This document shows, in pieces, positions 24,175 to 34,432 of a stretch of DNA of 64,000 nt. Below the pieces are notes generated by a model. The model did no database searches. It had not been told where the DNA came from and worked only from the letters and a program-made list of their open reading frames with translations. Numbering within the stretch: position 1 is the first letter of the stretch; every line of letters begins with the position of its first letter. Source of the DNA: Loxodes magnus (Eukaryota; Ciliophora; Karyorelictea; Loxodida; Loxodidae); contig CAMPDV010000306.1 in NCBI GenBank assembly GCA_946699065.1, positions 124,001 through 188,000 of the forward strand, written 5' to 3'. The position numbers and the translations under genes are program-made.

Positions 24175-25396
24175 TAATATAAAATGGCTGGCTTCAAGAA
24201 GGGTCTTTTACCACCTCCTCAGAACAGGAGAGAAAACTAGAAGCACATATTCTCGCCACGTCTTCTTCAACTTAACGCTTTTCTTAATAAAAATAGCCAG
24301 AACTATCTAATAGATTAGAAAAATTTATAAAAAATACTAACTCCTACAAATTAAAATAAAGTGGATCTCTTCCATCAAAAGACAAGTAAGAACTGAGATA
24401 AAAATTCAGAACAGAAAAGTTAACACAGCTCTCAACAACTCTAATGAAAACTGAAAAAAGAGATCACTCAACTGAATCGATAAAAATAATAACAAAAAAA
24501 TAAAAAATTAACGAAGAAGGTAAAGTACGATAATTCAATATAGATCCTATTACCTTTGATTTAGACAACATTGAAATAGAACAAATGAACTCTGAATAGA
24601 TGAAACAGCTGATTCATCTACTTATTAGAAACATAAAAAAACTCGAAGAGGAATTAAACTCCCAGAAGGAAGAGATGTTTACAATAAGTCAGGATCTGAT
24701 AAACCATGAAGATGATGACGAAGTCCATATGGTAGACCGAAGAGCTAAAGTCGGAGTCTATGAGTCAATTTAAAATTTAGAGAATGATATTTGAGTAATG
24801 CAAGAGCAAGGCGAGAAAAACTGAGTAAAATTAGATTCAAGATTCCAGTTAATAGAAGAAAACCTGTAGAAGCCTTCATAAAGAACTTTAATGGAAATAG
24901 AGAAACAAGAAAAGATATTTCCGAGAGCAAGAAAAAGAAACTATATTTGCAACAGCACTTGTCATTTATGGTTGAAATATCCCCAATAGAAAAAATAAGA
25001 ATAAATATCTGGAGAAAGGCTAACTAATAGAAACTGAAGCAGCTAACGATGGAATTCTTTCCATCAGGAAATGGGAAAATCTGGAAAAAAAATTATCAAC
25101 TCAGATTATTCAAAAGAGAGAAGTCAAGAAAAAAGAGCAATGAAAGGAACGAACATGCAGGAACGGAGATATTAACCACTTAAAACTTCAATTAAGCCGA
25201 AGATGACCAGTTATTTTAATAATTAATGATTAATGATTAATGATTAATGATTAATGATTAATGATTAATGATTAATGATTAATGATTAATGATTAATGAT
25301 TAATGATTAATGATTAATGATTAATGATTAATGATTAATGATTAATGATTAATGATTAATGATTAATGATTAATGATTAATGATTAATGATTAATG
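24175..25396 (+). mobile_element. ORF1-only retroelement, family A, copy with heptamer tail
   Basis: An ATG at 24183 opens MAGFKKGLLPPPQNRR, matching the start of the element at 30365-31339. A coiled-coil part follows (MKQLIHLLIRNIKKLEEEL). A decayed zinc knuckle keeps the CX2CX4HX4C spacing near 24940, preceded by the MEIE motif shared with relatives. The 3' end runs directly into the heptamer array at 25222-25396, which I take as its expanded tail. No reverse transcriptase is present. The coding region is broken in at least two places. No clear target-site duplication is found. Confidence 0.6.
25222..25396 (+). repeat. tandem heptamer array (TTAATGA)n
   Basis: About 25 uninterrupted copies of the 7-bp unit. 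It sits at the 3' end of a retroelement whose relatives have short ATT or TTTTAAC tails, so it looks like a tail expanded by slippage. There are no spacers and no dyad, so it is not a CRISPR array. Confidence 0.9.
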
Positions 25397-25404
25397 AAGC
25401 TTAG

Positions 25405-25770
25405 ATGATATAATCTTAATCAACTGTCAAAAGCATTAGTTATAATTCAGAAAATATCTCCTTATATAAATATAATATACTAGAATCTATAAAAAGCATT
25501 GAATAACTATATTTATATTATTTATAATCCCTTTAGTCTCTAATAAATAATATTATCTATATGCTTGCGTTACTTAGTAATTTAATAAATCAAAGAGTTG
25601 GTTTAATTAGTTAAAATAAAATAAACACGATATTTATAACCAATTAGACATAGTTGCAATCCTTATAACCTCAAGCATAAACATTGCAAATGTAAGTTCT
25701 AAAAGGATAGTAAATCTCTATCAACTTTCTACAAGTGGTTAAAATATTAAAAAATTATATTATTTTATTA
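25405..25770 (+). CDS. possible truncated ORF
   Basis: ATG 25405 opens MIQSQSTVKSISYNSENI and the frame continues 120 codons to the retroelement tail at 25771 with no TGA. The composition is plausible (LLSNLINQRVGLISQNKI). It may be an exon or gene end cut by the insertion. No domain is seen. Confidence 0.3.
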
Positions 25771-25850
25771 GAAAGAGCTGCGCACCAACGAGGTACTACG
25801 CGCTTTATAATCAAATTTATTTATTTATTATTATTTATTATTTTTAATTA
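25771..25850 (+). repeat. solitary SINE-type 3' tail
   Basis: GAGCTGCGCACCAACGAG, then CTATAATCAAA-like sequence and an ATTT run, nearly identical to the 3' ends of the elements at 977-1288 and 10522-11040. The upstream sequence is unrelated to the 5S-like head. It is either a 5'-truncated SINE or the 3' end of a partner LINE that shares this tail. Confidence 0.65.
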
Positions 25851-26890
25851 AATAAAGTTATATTTAACTATTATTGATATAACTAAAAAAATGTTATATT
25901 TAGACAAATAAATTAAAATAAATAAAATATGCTATAAATACTTATTAATATTCATTTTTTGACTCTACTTGCTTTTTATATTCTCTTATATAACAAGCAA
26001 CTTTTAATAATATATTATTTCTTAATTATAAAAATAATTTAAATTTATCAACTTAAACTTTCTTTATAGTTTTAATTTTAATTTTTTAAATTTGTTATTT
26101 TTATAAATGAATTACATTTAGTTTAAATATAATTTTATAAGTTTTAAATTAACTATTTTAGTTTTATTAAATAATAATATTTTTATTTTTTAATTTATTT
26201 AGAAAGATAAAAGAAGTATTTAAAATTTAATGTACTTAGAATTTTTCAGTTTCATTCTTGATTCCTTTTTAGAATTTTTAGGTTAAATGAATCATTTTAA
26301 TCTTTTTTGAATATGTTTCAAATTTTAACTAATTATTATGAGAAATAGTAATATTTTAAGATAATTATCTAGCAATTTTTATAAAATTATTTTGGTAATT
26401 TCAGAAATTTTTAATTTTCCCTTAATGTTTTAGTAATATTTTGTTATACTATTTTCCAAATTTTTAACATTTTTTATTTGAGATAAAAGCTTTTAACAAC
26501 TTTGCAAAGGATTTTTTTCAATAATTTAAATATTTCTTTTTTTATTTAACCTTTTAATATGAATTTCCTATTACTTAATCTGATTTTTAAATAATCCTTT
26601 CAATTTATTTACAAGTTAATTTTAATGTTTAATTGATTTTTTTATTTATATTGGTATTAAAATTATTTCTTTGATGGGAAATTAACCCTAACTATGTGAT
26701 TTAAATTATTTAGGTAATATTTAATTATCTTATCTAAATTTATTTTTCTTAACTAAAATATTTATTTAAACTAAATATAATTAGACTTAATAAAATTTAT
26801 TTTTAAGTATTCATACAAAAACTTTGTTTGCTTAATTTATTAATCTTATATCTATTTTATAAATTTGGATATTAGAATTATTCCAATACC
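25851..26890. other. AT-rich interval, nothing recognised
   Basis: Low-complexity A- and T-runs on both strands. I cannot support a gene, RNA or repeat here. Confidence 0.4.
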
Positions 26891-26899
26891 TATCATTGC

Positions 26900-28050
26900 A
26901 AGTAATTTCATCACATAATTTTTAGCATTTTAATGCAAAGAAACAACTTTTTCCTTCTAAAAATTCTTATTGCAATGTCTTAATCTGTATGAATTTCCTT
27001 AATTAAATCAATTGCAGCATTACGATGCTCTAGAAAAATCTTTTCTATAATAAATTAATTATTAAAAATTGGTAGAACAATACATATGCTTCTTAAGCCC
27101 TACAGCTTTTTTTTGATTCTCTTAAGTCGATTAAATAAAAGTTTTAAGATTAAATTTATTCTGAAATTTCCATCAGTGCTCTAGCATGCTTTCAATAATT
27201 ATCTATATTATAGCACACAAATCTGTTAAATGGTTTATCTACTTTTAAAGGAACTTTCTCTTATGCAAGCAAGCAATATAAAGACTCACTACAATTTCTT
27301 GAGTAATTTATAATTATTATAATAAATTAATTAACGTGATTTCACCTTTATTAAGTTAATAGCGAAATAAATTTTTAATGCTAAATAATAGTATTAATGC
27401 AACCTGTTTAGTTCTTCTTTATAATAGTCTTAATGATTTTTAGATTATTCTTTCTAATTTTTTTCGATTAGTCAAATCCCAATCATTTTTTATAATTATA
27501 GGCTGTTTTTTAAATATATCTAGCTTCTTTTTGGCTTGAAATTTCGTTCCTAAAAAGAAAGCTTCTTTTATGTAGGGTATTTTAAATATATTTTCTATTA
27601 TTTTTCTATTATTCTCTTTTATTTTATTTAATTGCTAGCAACTTCGTAACTTATACCCTGAAAGCTTGCAGTATCGTTATTCTTCAGTAGAGAATTACTA
27701 ATTTTAGAGATTACAGCTCTATTTCCATTGGATAAATGGTTTATTAAAATTGTTGTTACTTACCGTTTCTAGAATTTTAAGATTCCCTTACGATTTATTC
27801 TTTCCATGAAAGTCTCCCTCAAATTTGTTACAAGAACGTGCATAAAGCAAACTCCTATCTTAAGATTGAATTTTCAGATTTAAAAATTCTATTCTGTTAT
27901 TCAAATCTTAATTCCTTGATAAAATTCACTTATAGCCTTTGCTAAATTTTGACTCTCCATTTAAGAAGATAAATATCGTTGACTAGATCCATTTCAAGAA
28001 TTATTAGGTTTTGCTGGATAAGTTTGTTATTTCTTAGATGCTATTTTATT
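26900..28050 (-). CDS. helical protein, unknown function
   Basis: The minus strand begins near 28048 with ASKKQQTYPAKPNNSWNG and SQMESQNLAKAISEFYQGIK. After a one-base frame change the frame runs on as LLYARSCNKFEGDFHGKN, NNNFNKPFIQWKQSC, KIPYIKEAFFLGTKFQ, LTNRKKLERIIQKSLRLL, ITQEIVVSLYIACLHKR and HLTDLCAIIQIIIESMLEHW. The last part looks like stacked alpha helices of the HEAT/armadillo kind, but no repeat consensus is firm. The expected first Met is ATA. The opening ASKKQQ resembles the family B retroelement ORF, perhaps by chance. The 3' end is approximate. Confidence 0.45.
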
Positions 28051-28460
28051 CTATTTAATAGCAACAAAATAATAAGAAAATCCTTGGAAATATTAACAAG
28101 TAATTAAAAAATTATCCTTAAAAATTATCGGTAAAAGACTTTTTCCTTAGCCACATGATTCCTAAATATCTGAATACTAGCAAATTCAAACAGCATCATA
28201 AATAAAATAATTCCAAAGTCTCATTATTATTTATTTTCAAACTACTCATACAATAAATATGCGTTTAGCTTATTTCCATAATAAGCTAGTTTTGAGTGAT
28301 TTGCGTTTCTTAATCTATAATTTTGATTAGATAAATTCTCCTAAATAAAAGATAGATATACACAAATAGGGCTAATTTGTAGTAAACTAGTTGTTTATTA
28401 TTTAACTATAGACTTAATGGTTTATATTTAAGCACTTTTGGCATGTAAAATTATAATAAA

Positions 28461-30222
28461 ATGTCAGAGGAGTAAAAATGTGTTTCTTGCTAAAATTATT
28501 TCGATTCTTTACTAAATACTCCACTAGTTTTACCCTGCAATCACTCAAAGTGCTAGCTATGTGTGTTCACTGAATTTAAAAGCTAAAAGTAAAATAAATG
28601 CTAGAAATGCAATGATATTTCATATCGTAATCCTAATAATTTACTTAAGAATCAAGATCTTCTAGCATTAGTAAAAAATAAGGAAAGAAATAAAAATGAA
28701 ATACTAGAAAAAATCTAATGCTTAGAAGAATTAAAAAAGGAGTTTATAGTAATCTAGAAAGGATTAATGCAGTAACAGTCTAATATCTGAAACTTAGTTT
28801 ACAAAACTATAAAGTAAAGTTTAATGAAGAATAGTTAGTTTATTTATAGTGAGGTGAGTTAAGCTATCAAATCTTTAGAAAAAATAAAAATGTTAAGATT
28901 AATAGCAAATAATGACAATATGATGCAAAATCAAAAAAATGGGAAATATTAGTTAAATAGTAGATGAAGAACACTTTAAATAGATATTAAATAAAGCTAA
29001 ATCTTAAATAAAAAATTAAGAAGTTTATCAATTAAAGCTAAATGCTAAATTACAATAAATTATAGAATAAACAGTGAATAATGAAGAATTACCTAAGTAA
29101 GGAAGAAATTAAGGATTTGGAGCTCCTAAATATAATGGGTAAAATAAATCTGAAGAATAATAAATAGAAAAGTAGTAATAAATAAAGGTAAAAGAAATTT
29201 ATGGAAATGGAGAAGAATATGAAGGAGAATGCAAAAATTATTTAAAGCATGGTTATGGAGCATATAAATATAAAGATGGGAGGAGATATGAAGGACAATG
29301 AATAGAAGGTAAAAAGTAAGGTAAAGGAACGTTTTATTGGTAAAATGGAGATATATATGAAGGTGAATGACTTAACGATCAAATTCACGGATAGGGAGTT
29401 TATAAGTATAAAGACGGAAGAAGATATGAAGGACAGTTTATAGAAGAATAAAAACAAGGAAAAGGAGCATTTTATTGGTAAAATGGAGATATATATGAAG
29501 GTGAATGACTTAACGATCAAATTCACGGATAGGGAGTTTATAAGTATAAAGACGGAAGAAGATATGAAGGACAGTTTATAGAAGAATAAAAACAAGGAAA
29601 AGGAACATTTTATTGGTAAAATGGAGATATATATGAAGGTGAATGATTTAACAATCAAATTAATGGATAAGGAGTTTATAAGTATAAAGACGGAAGAAGA
29701 TATGAAGGACAGTTTATAGAAGAATAAAAACAAGGTAAAGGAACTTTTTATTGGTAAAATGGAGATATATATGAAGGTGAATGACTTAACGATCAAATTA
29801 ATGGATAAGGAGTTTATAAGTATAAAGACGGAAGAAGATATGAAGGACAGTTTATAGAAGAATAAAAACAAGGTAAAGGAACTTTTTATTGATAAAATGG
29901 AGATATATATGAAGGTGAATGATTTAACAATCAAATTAATGGATAAGGAGTTTATAAGTATAAAGACGGAAGAAGATATGAAGGACAGTTTATAGAAGAA
30001 TAAAAACAAGGTAAAGGAACTTTTTATTGATAAAATGGAGATATATATGAAGGTGAATGACTTAACAATCAAATTCATGGATAAGGAGTTTATAAGTATA
30101 AAGACGGAAGAAGATATGAAGGACAATGGAAAAATGGTAAAAAAGATGGATAGCTTTCTTTTACAAATACAAATGGATAAAAAATAGAAGAATATTGGAA
30201 AGAAGATATTAAATAGACATGA
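28461..30222 (+). CDS. RING - coiled coil - MORN protein 1, 578 aa
   Basis: ATG 28461 opens with a C3HC4 RING finger: CVSCQNYFDS, LPCNHSKCQLC and KCQKCN within the first 55 residues. A coiled coil follows, then from residue about 240 at least 14 MORN repeats of the form YEGEWLNDQIHGQG. RING domains usually act as ubiquitin ligases; MORN repeats bind membranes or scaffold ciliate cortical structures. Removing a 25-nt intron at 28854-28878 gives exactly 579 codons ending at TGA 30220-30222. The W of most MORN units is TGA, while FYW in the same repeats is TGG, which proves both codons are read as Trp here. The paralogue at 34433 has the same layout. Confidence 0.85.
28854..28878 (+). other. 25-nt intron in RING-MORN gene 1
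   Basis: GTGAGTTAAG...TCTTTAG with a strong GTGAGT donor, phase 0. It joins FIYSE to KKQKCQDQQQ and brings the RING exon into frame with the MORN exon. Confidence 0.7.
29240..30130 (+). repeat. 138-bp tandem coding repeats (paired MORN units)
   Basis: Near-identical units recur every 138 bp (GGAGATATATATGAAGGTGA starts at 29346 and then at 138-base steps through about 30036). Each unit encodes two 23-residue MORN repeats. DNA identity well above what the protein needs, against the divergent repeats of the paralogue at 34433, points to recent duplication or homogenisation. Confidence 0.9.
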
Positions 30223-30364
30223 AAAAAATTAAAGAATTAAATTTAAAATATTATTATAAGATTTAACTTTAACTATAACTTAAAATTATCTAATATTTCT
30301 AAAGTTTTCAATTTGCGATAAATTTTTTTTAATTATAAATAATTTTAAAATTAATCTTAATTAA

Positions 30365-31339
30365 AAAAATAATAATAATAATATTAATTTTAAGTTTTCC
30401 CTTTTAGGGATTTCCAACCCGTCAGGAGGACAGCAGTTCATGCTCAATGCTGTTAATATAAATGTTTGGGACGTCCAATTTTAGCGAGATTGGGAACTCG
30501 GTTTTCTCCAAGTTTTCCCTCCTTTAACTTGCATTGGTTCCATCTTAATCTTGTATATTAAACCATCCGGGTTGCAATACATTTTTTTATTCTTGCTTCT
30601 TCTTTTTTCTTCTTTTGTTGTTCTTTTATCCAATATTTTCTTTATTTCTATTAGAATTTCTAACACTTTTGATAAAAATGTCATACATTTCCACAGCAAA
30701 AACATTTCTTTTTTATTTTGAATTATTTCCTTGATTTGTTTGCTCTTTATAGGCTTCGATTTCCATTTGTATAGCTCCAGTTTCGCTTTACTCTTTCTTA
30801 AAAGTTTACAATTTCTCTTCTACTTTTCCGAGTCTATTATCCAGTTCAATCTGTTTCTAAAGCTAATTTTAGGATTCGTTAGTCTGACTTTGTGAGATAT
30901 TTCAAAAGGCGTTAAGATCTCTTTCTTAGGACATAAGTCTTGACTCAATTCCTTCTGCTAGGTCTATCTTTGCCATCAGCATATCATTGTCCTTCTTCAA
31001 TCTCTTGACCTCTTCCTGGAGATTCAGTACCACTTTGATGAGCTACTCCATGCTCATTTGGCCATAAGGGTTGAGCTCTCATACCTCCTGGTGGAGAACA
31101 GACTTCATCTGCTTCCTCGGTTTCTCGCTTGAGGTTGGAGTTACCGTGTGTATATTCTTCAAGGTTGGCTTTCGTTCGTCTCGTTAGATTTCAAGTTGTT
31201 AGTTCAGTGTCGGTTAAGGTTGTGATAGAGAAGATTGCTAAGATTATTAAGACTTGGTTTCTTGCGTCCTTCCTTCCTTTTTGGCTTAAGAAGAGGTGGT
31301 ATAGAAGCCTGACTTGAAACCTTCAACCATTTTTTAAAT
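30365..31339 (-). mobile_element. ORF1-only retroelement, family A, with target-site duplication
   Basis: Minus-strand element flanked by an 11-bp direct repeat ATCTTAATTAA (30354-30364 and 31340-31350). The ATG at 31332 lies about 7 nt from the 5' end (MVEGFKSGFYTTSSQ). Long coiled coil (EEVKRLKKDNDMLMAKIDLA), the motif QMEIEAYKEQ, then the zinc knuckle CFCCGNVWHFYQKC (CX2CX4HX4C) with W as TGA. The ORF continues about 85 residues, then a GC-rich hairpin-prone 3' end and an (AAT/ATT)n tail. No reverse transcriptase or endonuclease. It appears broken in about one place. Confidence 0.75.
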
Positions 31340-31427
31340 ATCTTAATTAATATTTAATATAATTATACCTATCTTCTTATTCAAGCAAATTTAAAATCAA
31401 AAGCTATTATAATTTTTTTAAACTTTT

Positions 31428-31787
31428 ATGAAAAAGAGTTTATATGCATCTAGTTTTTACAACTAGATAAAAAATATCTCAATATCAGCTGAAATTGAAA
31501 AAATACATTAGAATACGAAAATAAATAAATTTTAAATAATAAAAGTTTATCCATTATATAAATATAAAGGTTAAGAATAGTATAATGCAAGATAAAAATT
31601 ATAATTCTGCTAAAATTTTTCTCTTTCTTTAAAGTTTTCAAAAAAACTATAAAATAGTAAAAATAAATATATTTTAATTGCACTTAGAGTCATATTGATA
31701 AAAATATATAAAAGTAATAAATTTGTATAAATTATAATTATTTTAAAATTGAAATTAATATAATTATTTTTACATTTTTAATGTTGA
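31428..31787 (+). CDS. small hypothetical protein, 119 aa
   Basis: ATG 31428 to TGA 31785-31787 is exactly 120 codons with no internal TGA. It opens MKKSLYASSFYNQIKNIS; the C-terminus has a basic and hydrophobic helix (YILIALRVILIKIYK). No family is recognised. Confidence 0.4.
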
Positions 31788-31803
31788 ATAATAAAGTAAA
31801 ATT

Positions 31804-32445
31804 ATGGAATAAACTAGATATATTTTAAAAAATATCAAACTTTAAAATTTTGGAGTATGAAAAATTAAAATAAAAGATTATTTAATATCTTAGTAATATT
31901 ACACCCATTACCTCTTATTATAATTATTTATTAGTAACTTTAATTTCTCAAAGTTTTCGTAGTTATAGATAAAGATTTTGTCTTTTTAACTCTCAATTCC
32001 TTTCTAAAAATGAGAAGAATTTGGGTAGATTTAATCTCTTTCATCCAAAGGAAAGTCTTTTAGTTTTTCCTTTAAAAACTATTTTCTATCAGATTTTTGG
32101 AAGGCAGTTAGATAATGCAAGATAGTCAACTTTGTAATAAAAAAAGATACAAAAATTAAAATAGATAAAATCTTAGACAAATTCATACAATTCTTAAAAG
32201 GCTAAATTAAATTAAACTAAAAATTAAAATTTAAGAATTAAAAATTAAAAAGAAAACTTTGCTTATAAAAGAGCTAAATTAAAAAAAGCCTTATATTAAA
32301 TTTATAAAAAATTTATAAAAAATTCTTTATTAAAAAATTTATAATTAAATAATTATATACTAACCTAAATAAAATTCATAAAATTAAGAAACAGGAAGTA
32401 AATATCCTAAAATCTTGTTATAAATATTTAATTATTTTATTTTGA
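31804..32445 (+). CDS. hypothetical protein, 213 aa
   Basis: ATG 31804 (MEQTRYILKNIKLQNFGVW) to TGA 32443-32445 is exactly 214 codons. Two internal TGA codons read as W (FGVWKIK, FQKWEEFG). The middle contains KNYFLSDFWKAVRQCK; the C-terminal half is strongly lysine-rich. It follows the 119-aa ORF by 16 bp. Function is unknown. Confidence 0.45.
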
Positions 32446-32540
32446 TAAGCTATAGTTATTAATTTTAACATAAATTGATTTATACTTACTTAAAAATTAA
32501 TATCTCTTAACGTTTTTTTCTATTAAAATTTGAATCTAGA

Positions 32541-32608
32541 AGTAGTGAGGAGTAGCTTCGATCTACCAATCTCATGGTTATGGATTAGCATGCTTCCTTT
32601 GCACTACT
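32541..32608 (-). tRNA. initiator tRNA-Met-like (CAT), probably degenerate
   Basis: On the minus strand, GGAAGCATGCT, CCATAACC and GATCGAAG align in order with initiator tRNA-Met, and AGTAGTG pairs with CACTACT as an acceptor stem starting A:U as initiators do. At 68 nt the D arm is short, the anticodon stem has a mismatch, and the T arm and acceptor do not abut cleanly. It may be a pseudogene or an unusual tRNA. Confidence 0.45.
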
Positions 32609-32713
32609 CTGTTTGTATATTTTTATATAATTACAAATATTTTAAATTAGATTTTTCATAAATTTTATTTAAAATTTTTAGTAATTAAATACTCGAAAAT
32701 ATTTTAATTCTAT

Positions 32714-33145
32714 ATGACTAAGATGTCTATTTAAATAAATAATTTTTGCCATTTAGCTCTTTTGTTTTTGATATAATTTATTCTTATTTGTTTTTGCTCT
32801 TTGCAATTTTTGAATTTTGTTTTATTGTTACTCTAAAAATTAACTTTAATATTTATCAAGAAAAAAAAAATTTTTGATTTATATTCTTTTACAGTTTTTC
32901 TTTTTTTACTAATAAAGATTTGCAATAATATAATTTTAAATAATTAATCATTTTTTGGATTTATTATTTGAATATATGAACATTTTTTTTAATTTTAGTT
33001 TATTTACTACTTACTTTTTTCTCGTTACAAGATAGATAATACGATTAAATAAATTTTATTTGATTTACATTTTTTAAGCGGACTTTATTTTTATATTCTA
33101 CTAGCAATTTCTAATTATTAGAATGTATTTTATATTTTATTATGA
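32714..33145 (+). CDS. possible small membrane protein
   Basis: ATG 32714 (MTKMSIQINNFCHLALLFLI) opens a frame to TGA 33143-33145 with one internal TGA (FIIWIYE). Two hydrophobic segments are visible. T-rich DNA produces such readings easily, so support is weak. Confidence 0.25.
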
Positions 33146-34432
33146 AAAATAATTAAAAAAATTTGTATGTAAAGGTAAATTTTTAATTTACAATTCCTCT
33201 AATACTAAGATTGATAAATGAAGATATTTCTATTTTATTTTATCTTTACTAATATTTCATCAATTTTTTCACATTCCAAAATATTTCTTTTTTTTTACTA
33301 ATTTCTAATTTAAAAAATCTATAAGCTAATATTTTCAAAGCTAAAACATTAAAGAGTTAAAAAATGCCAAAAATATAGCTATGTAATATTTATTTAATTC
33401 TTAATATCTATAAATTGAGGGATTTATTATAATATTATAATTTAAAAATAATACGATAATTTAAAGCAATAATTTAGATAAAATATTATAGTTTATTAAA
33501 AATTCTTTTCATTAAAACATTATTAAAAGCGTGGTTTTTTGCTATAGCTAAATATAAAAGAAAACTTAGAATATTCTAATTTTATAATGAAATTTTTAAT
33601 GAAAATGAATGATTAGCTATTTTATCATTTATAAATTCCCTTTATAATACTAAATCAGTTTATGAATAATTTAGCAAATGTTTAGTGGAAATAATAATAA
33701 TAAAAAGTTAACATCATTGTAGAGATTTTTAACATGATAAAATGGATCCTAAGAAATAATAGATCTCTCTTAGCAAATATCTTCAAAAATAAATACAAAA
33801 AAACATTCAGACCTAACAAAATCCTTGCCTTAAGAATAAATTTTATTAATTATTAATAAAGAATCATTATTCATTTGATTATAAATTGTGATTTTCATTT
33901 TTTAAATACATTTTTACTTAAACTTTTAGAATTATTATATTAAGTTCAATAAAAATTATATTAATTTTTTATATTCAGATAATATAGAAATGAAAGTTAA
34001 TTAATAATTTTATTTTTATTTTTCTAAAATGTTTAAAGTTGCTCTAAACGTTCTGTTTTATAATTAATTCTTAAAAGAAATTTAAACAAATTTTCTTAAT
34101 TTTAGGTTAAAAAAATCAAATTTATTTTTATTTTTATGAGTCAGTTTTGCCAATAATTTTACTAATATTTAAACTTATAATCAACTTAAATTCTTAAGAT
34201 CTGATATTTAAAGTAACAAGAAACTCTAATTTAAAAAAAAAAGTTTCGATAAATACTAAAATATCTTGAAATCATTTTAAATATTTTCCTTAATCCTTAT
34301 ATTTTATACAATCAGAACAAAATATTAAGAAAAAAAGTTCTAAAAGTGATTGCTATTTAAAAATGATATATTCAGATTTTTTTTTCTTTTATAAAGTTTA
34401 AATTAAATAAGCATTGTAATTTTAAATTAATA
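33146..34432. other. AT-rich interval, nothing recognised
   Basis: Long A/T runs on both strands up to the RING-MORN gene. No tRNA, repeat family or domain is found. The last 200 bp presumably hold the promoter of the 34433 gene. Confidence 0.4.

Noticed and set aside
25222-25396. CRISPR array or telomeric repeat
   Set aside because: There are no spacers, and the 7-bp unit lacks the G-rich pattern of ciliate telomeres. It is a simple tandem array at a retroelement end.
28920-28950. Programmed +1 frameshift at a run of seven A in RING-MORN gene 1
   Set aside because: A 25-nt GTGAGT...TTTAG intron at 28854-28878 gives the same frame change with exact codon count, which is simpler.
29242-30126. 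Long minus-strand ORF under the standard code, repetitive and hydrophobic
   Set aside because: It is the antisense shadow of the 138-bp MORN repeats on the plus strand; the repeated unit and the RING domain upstream show the plus strand is the coding one.
30481-30705. Standalone 74-residue minus-strand protein
   Set aside because: It is an alternative-frame piece of the retroelement ORF downstream of the zinc knuckle, not an independent gene.
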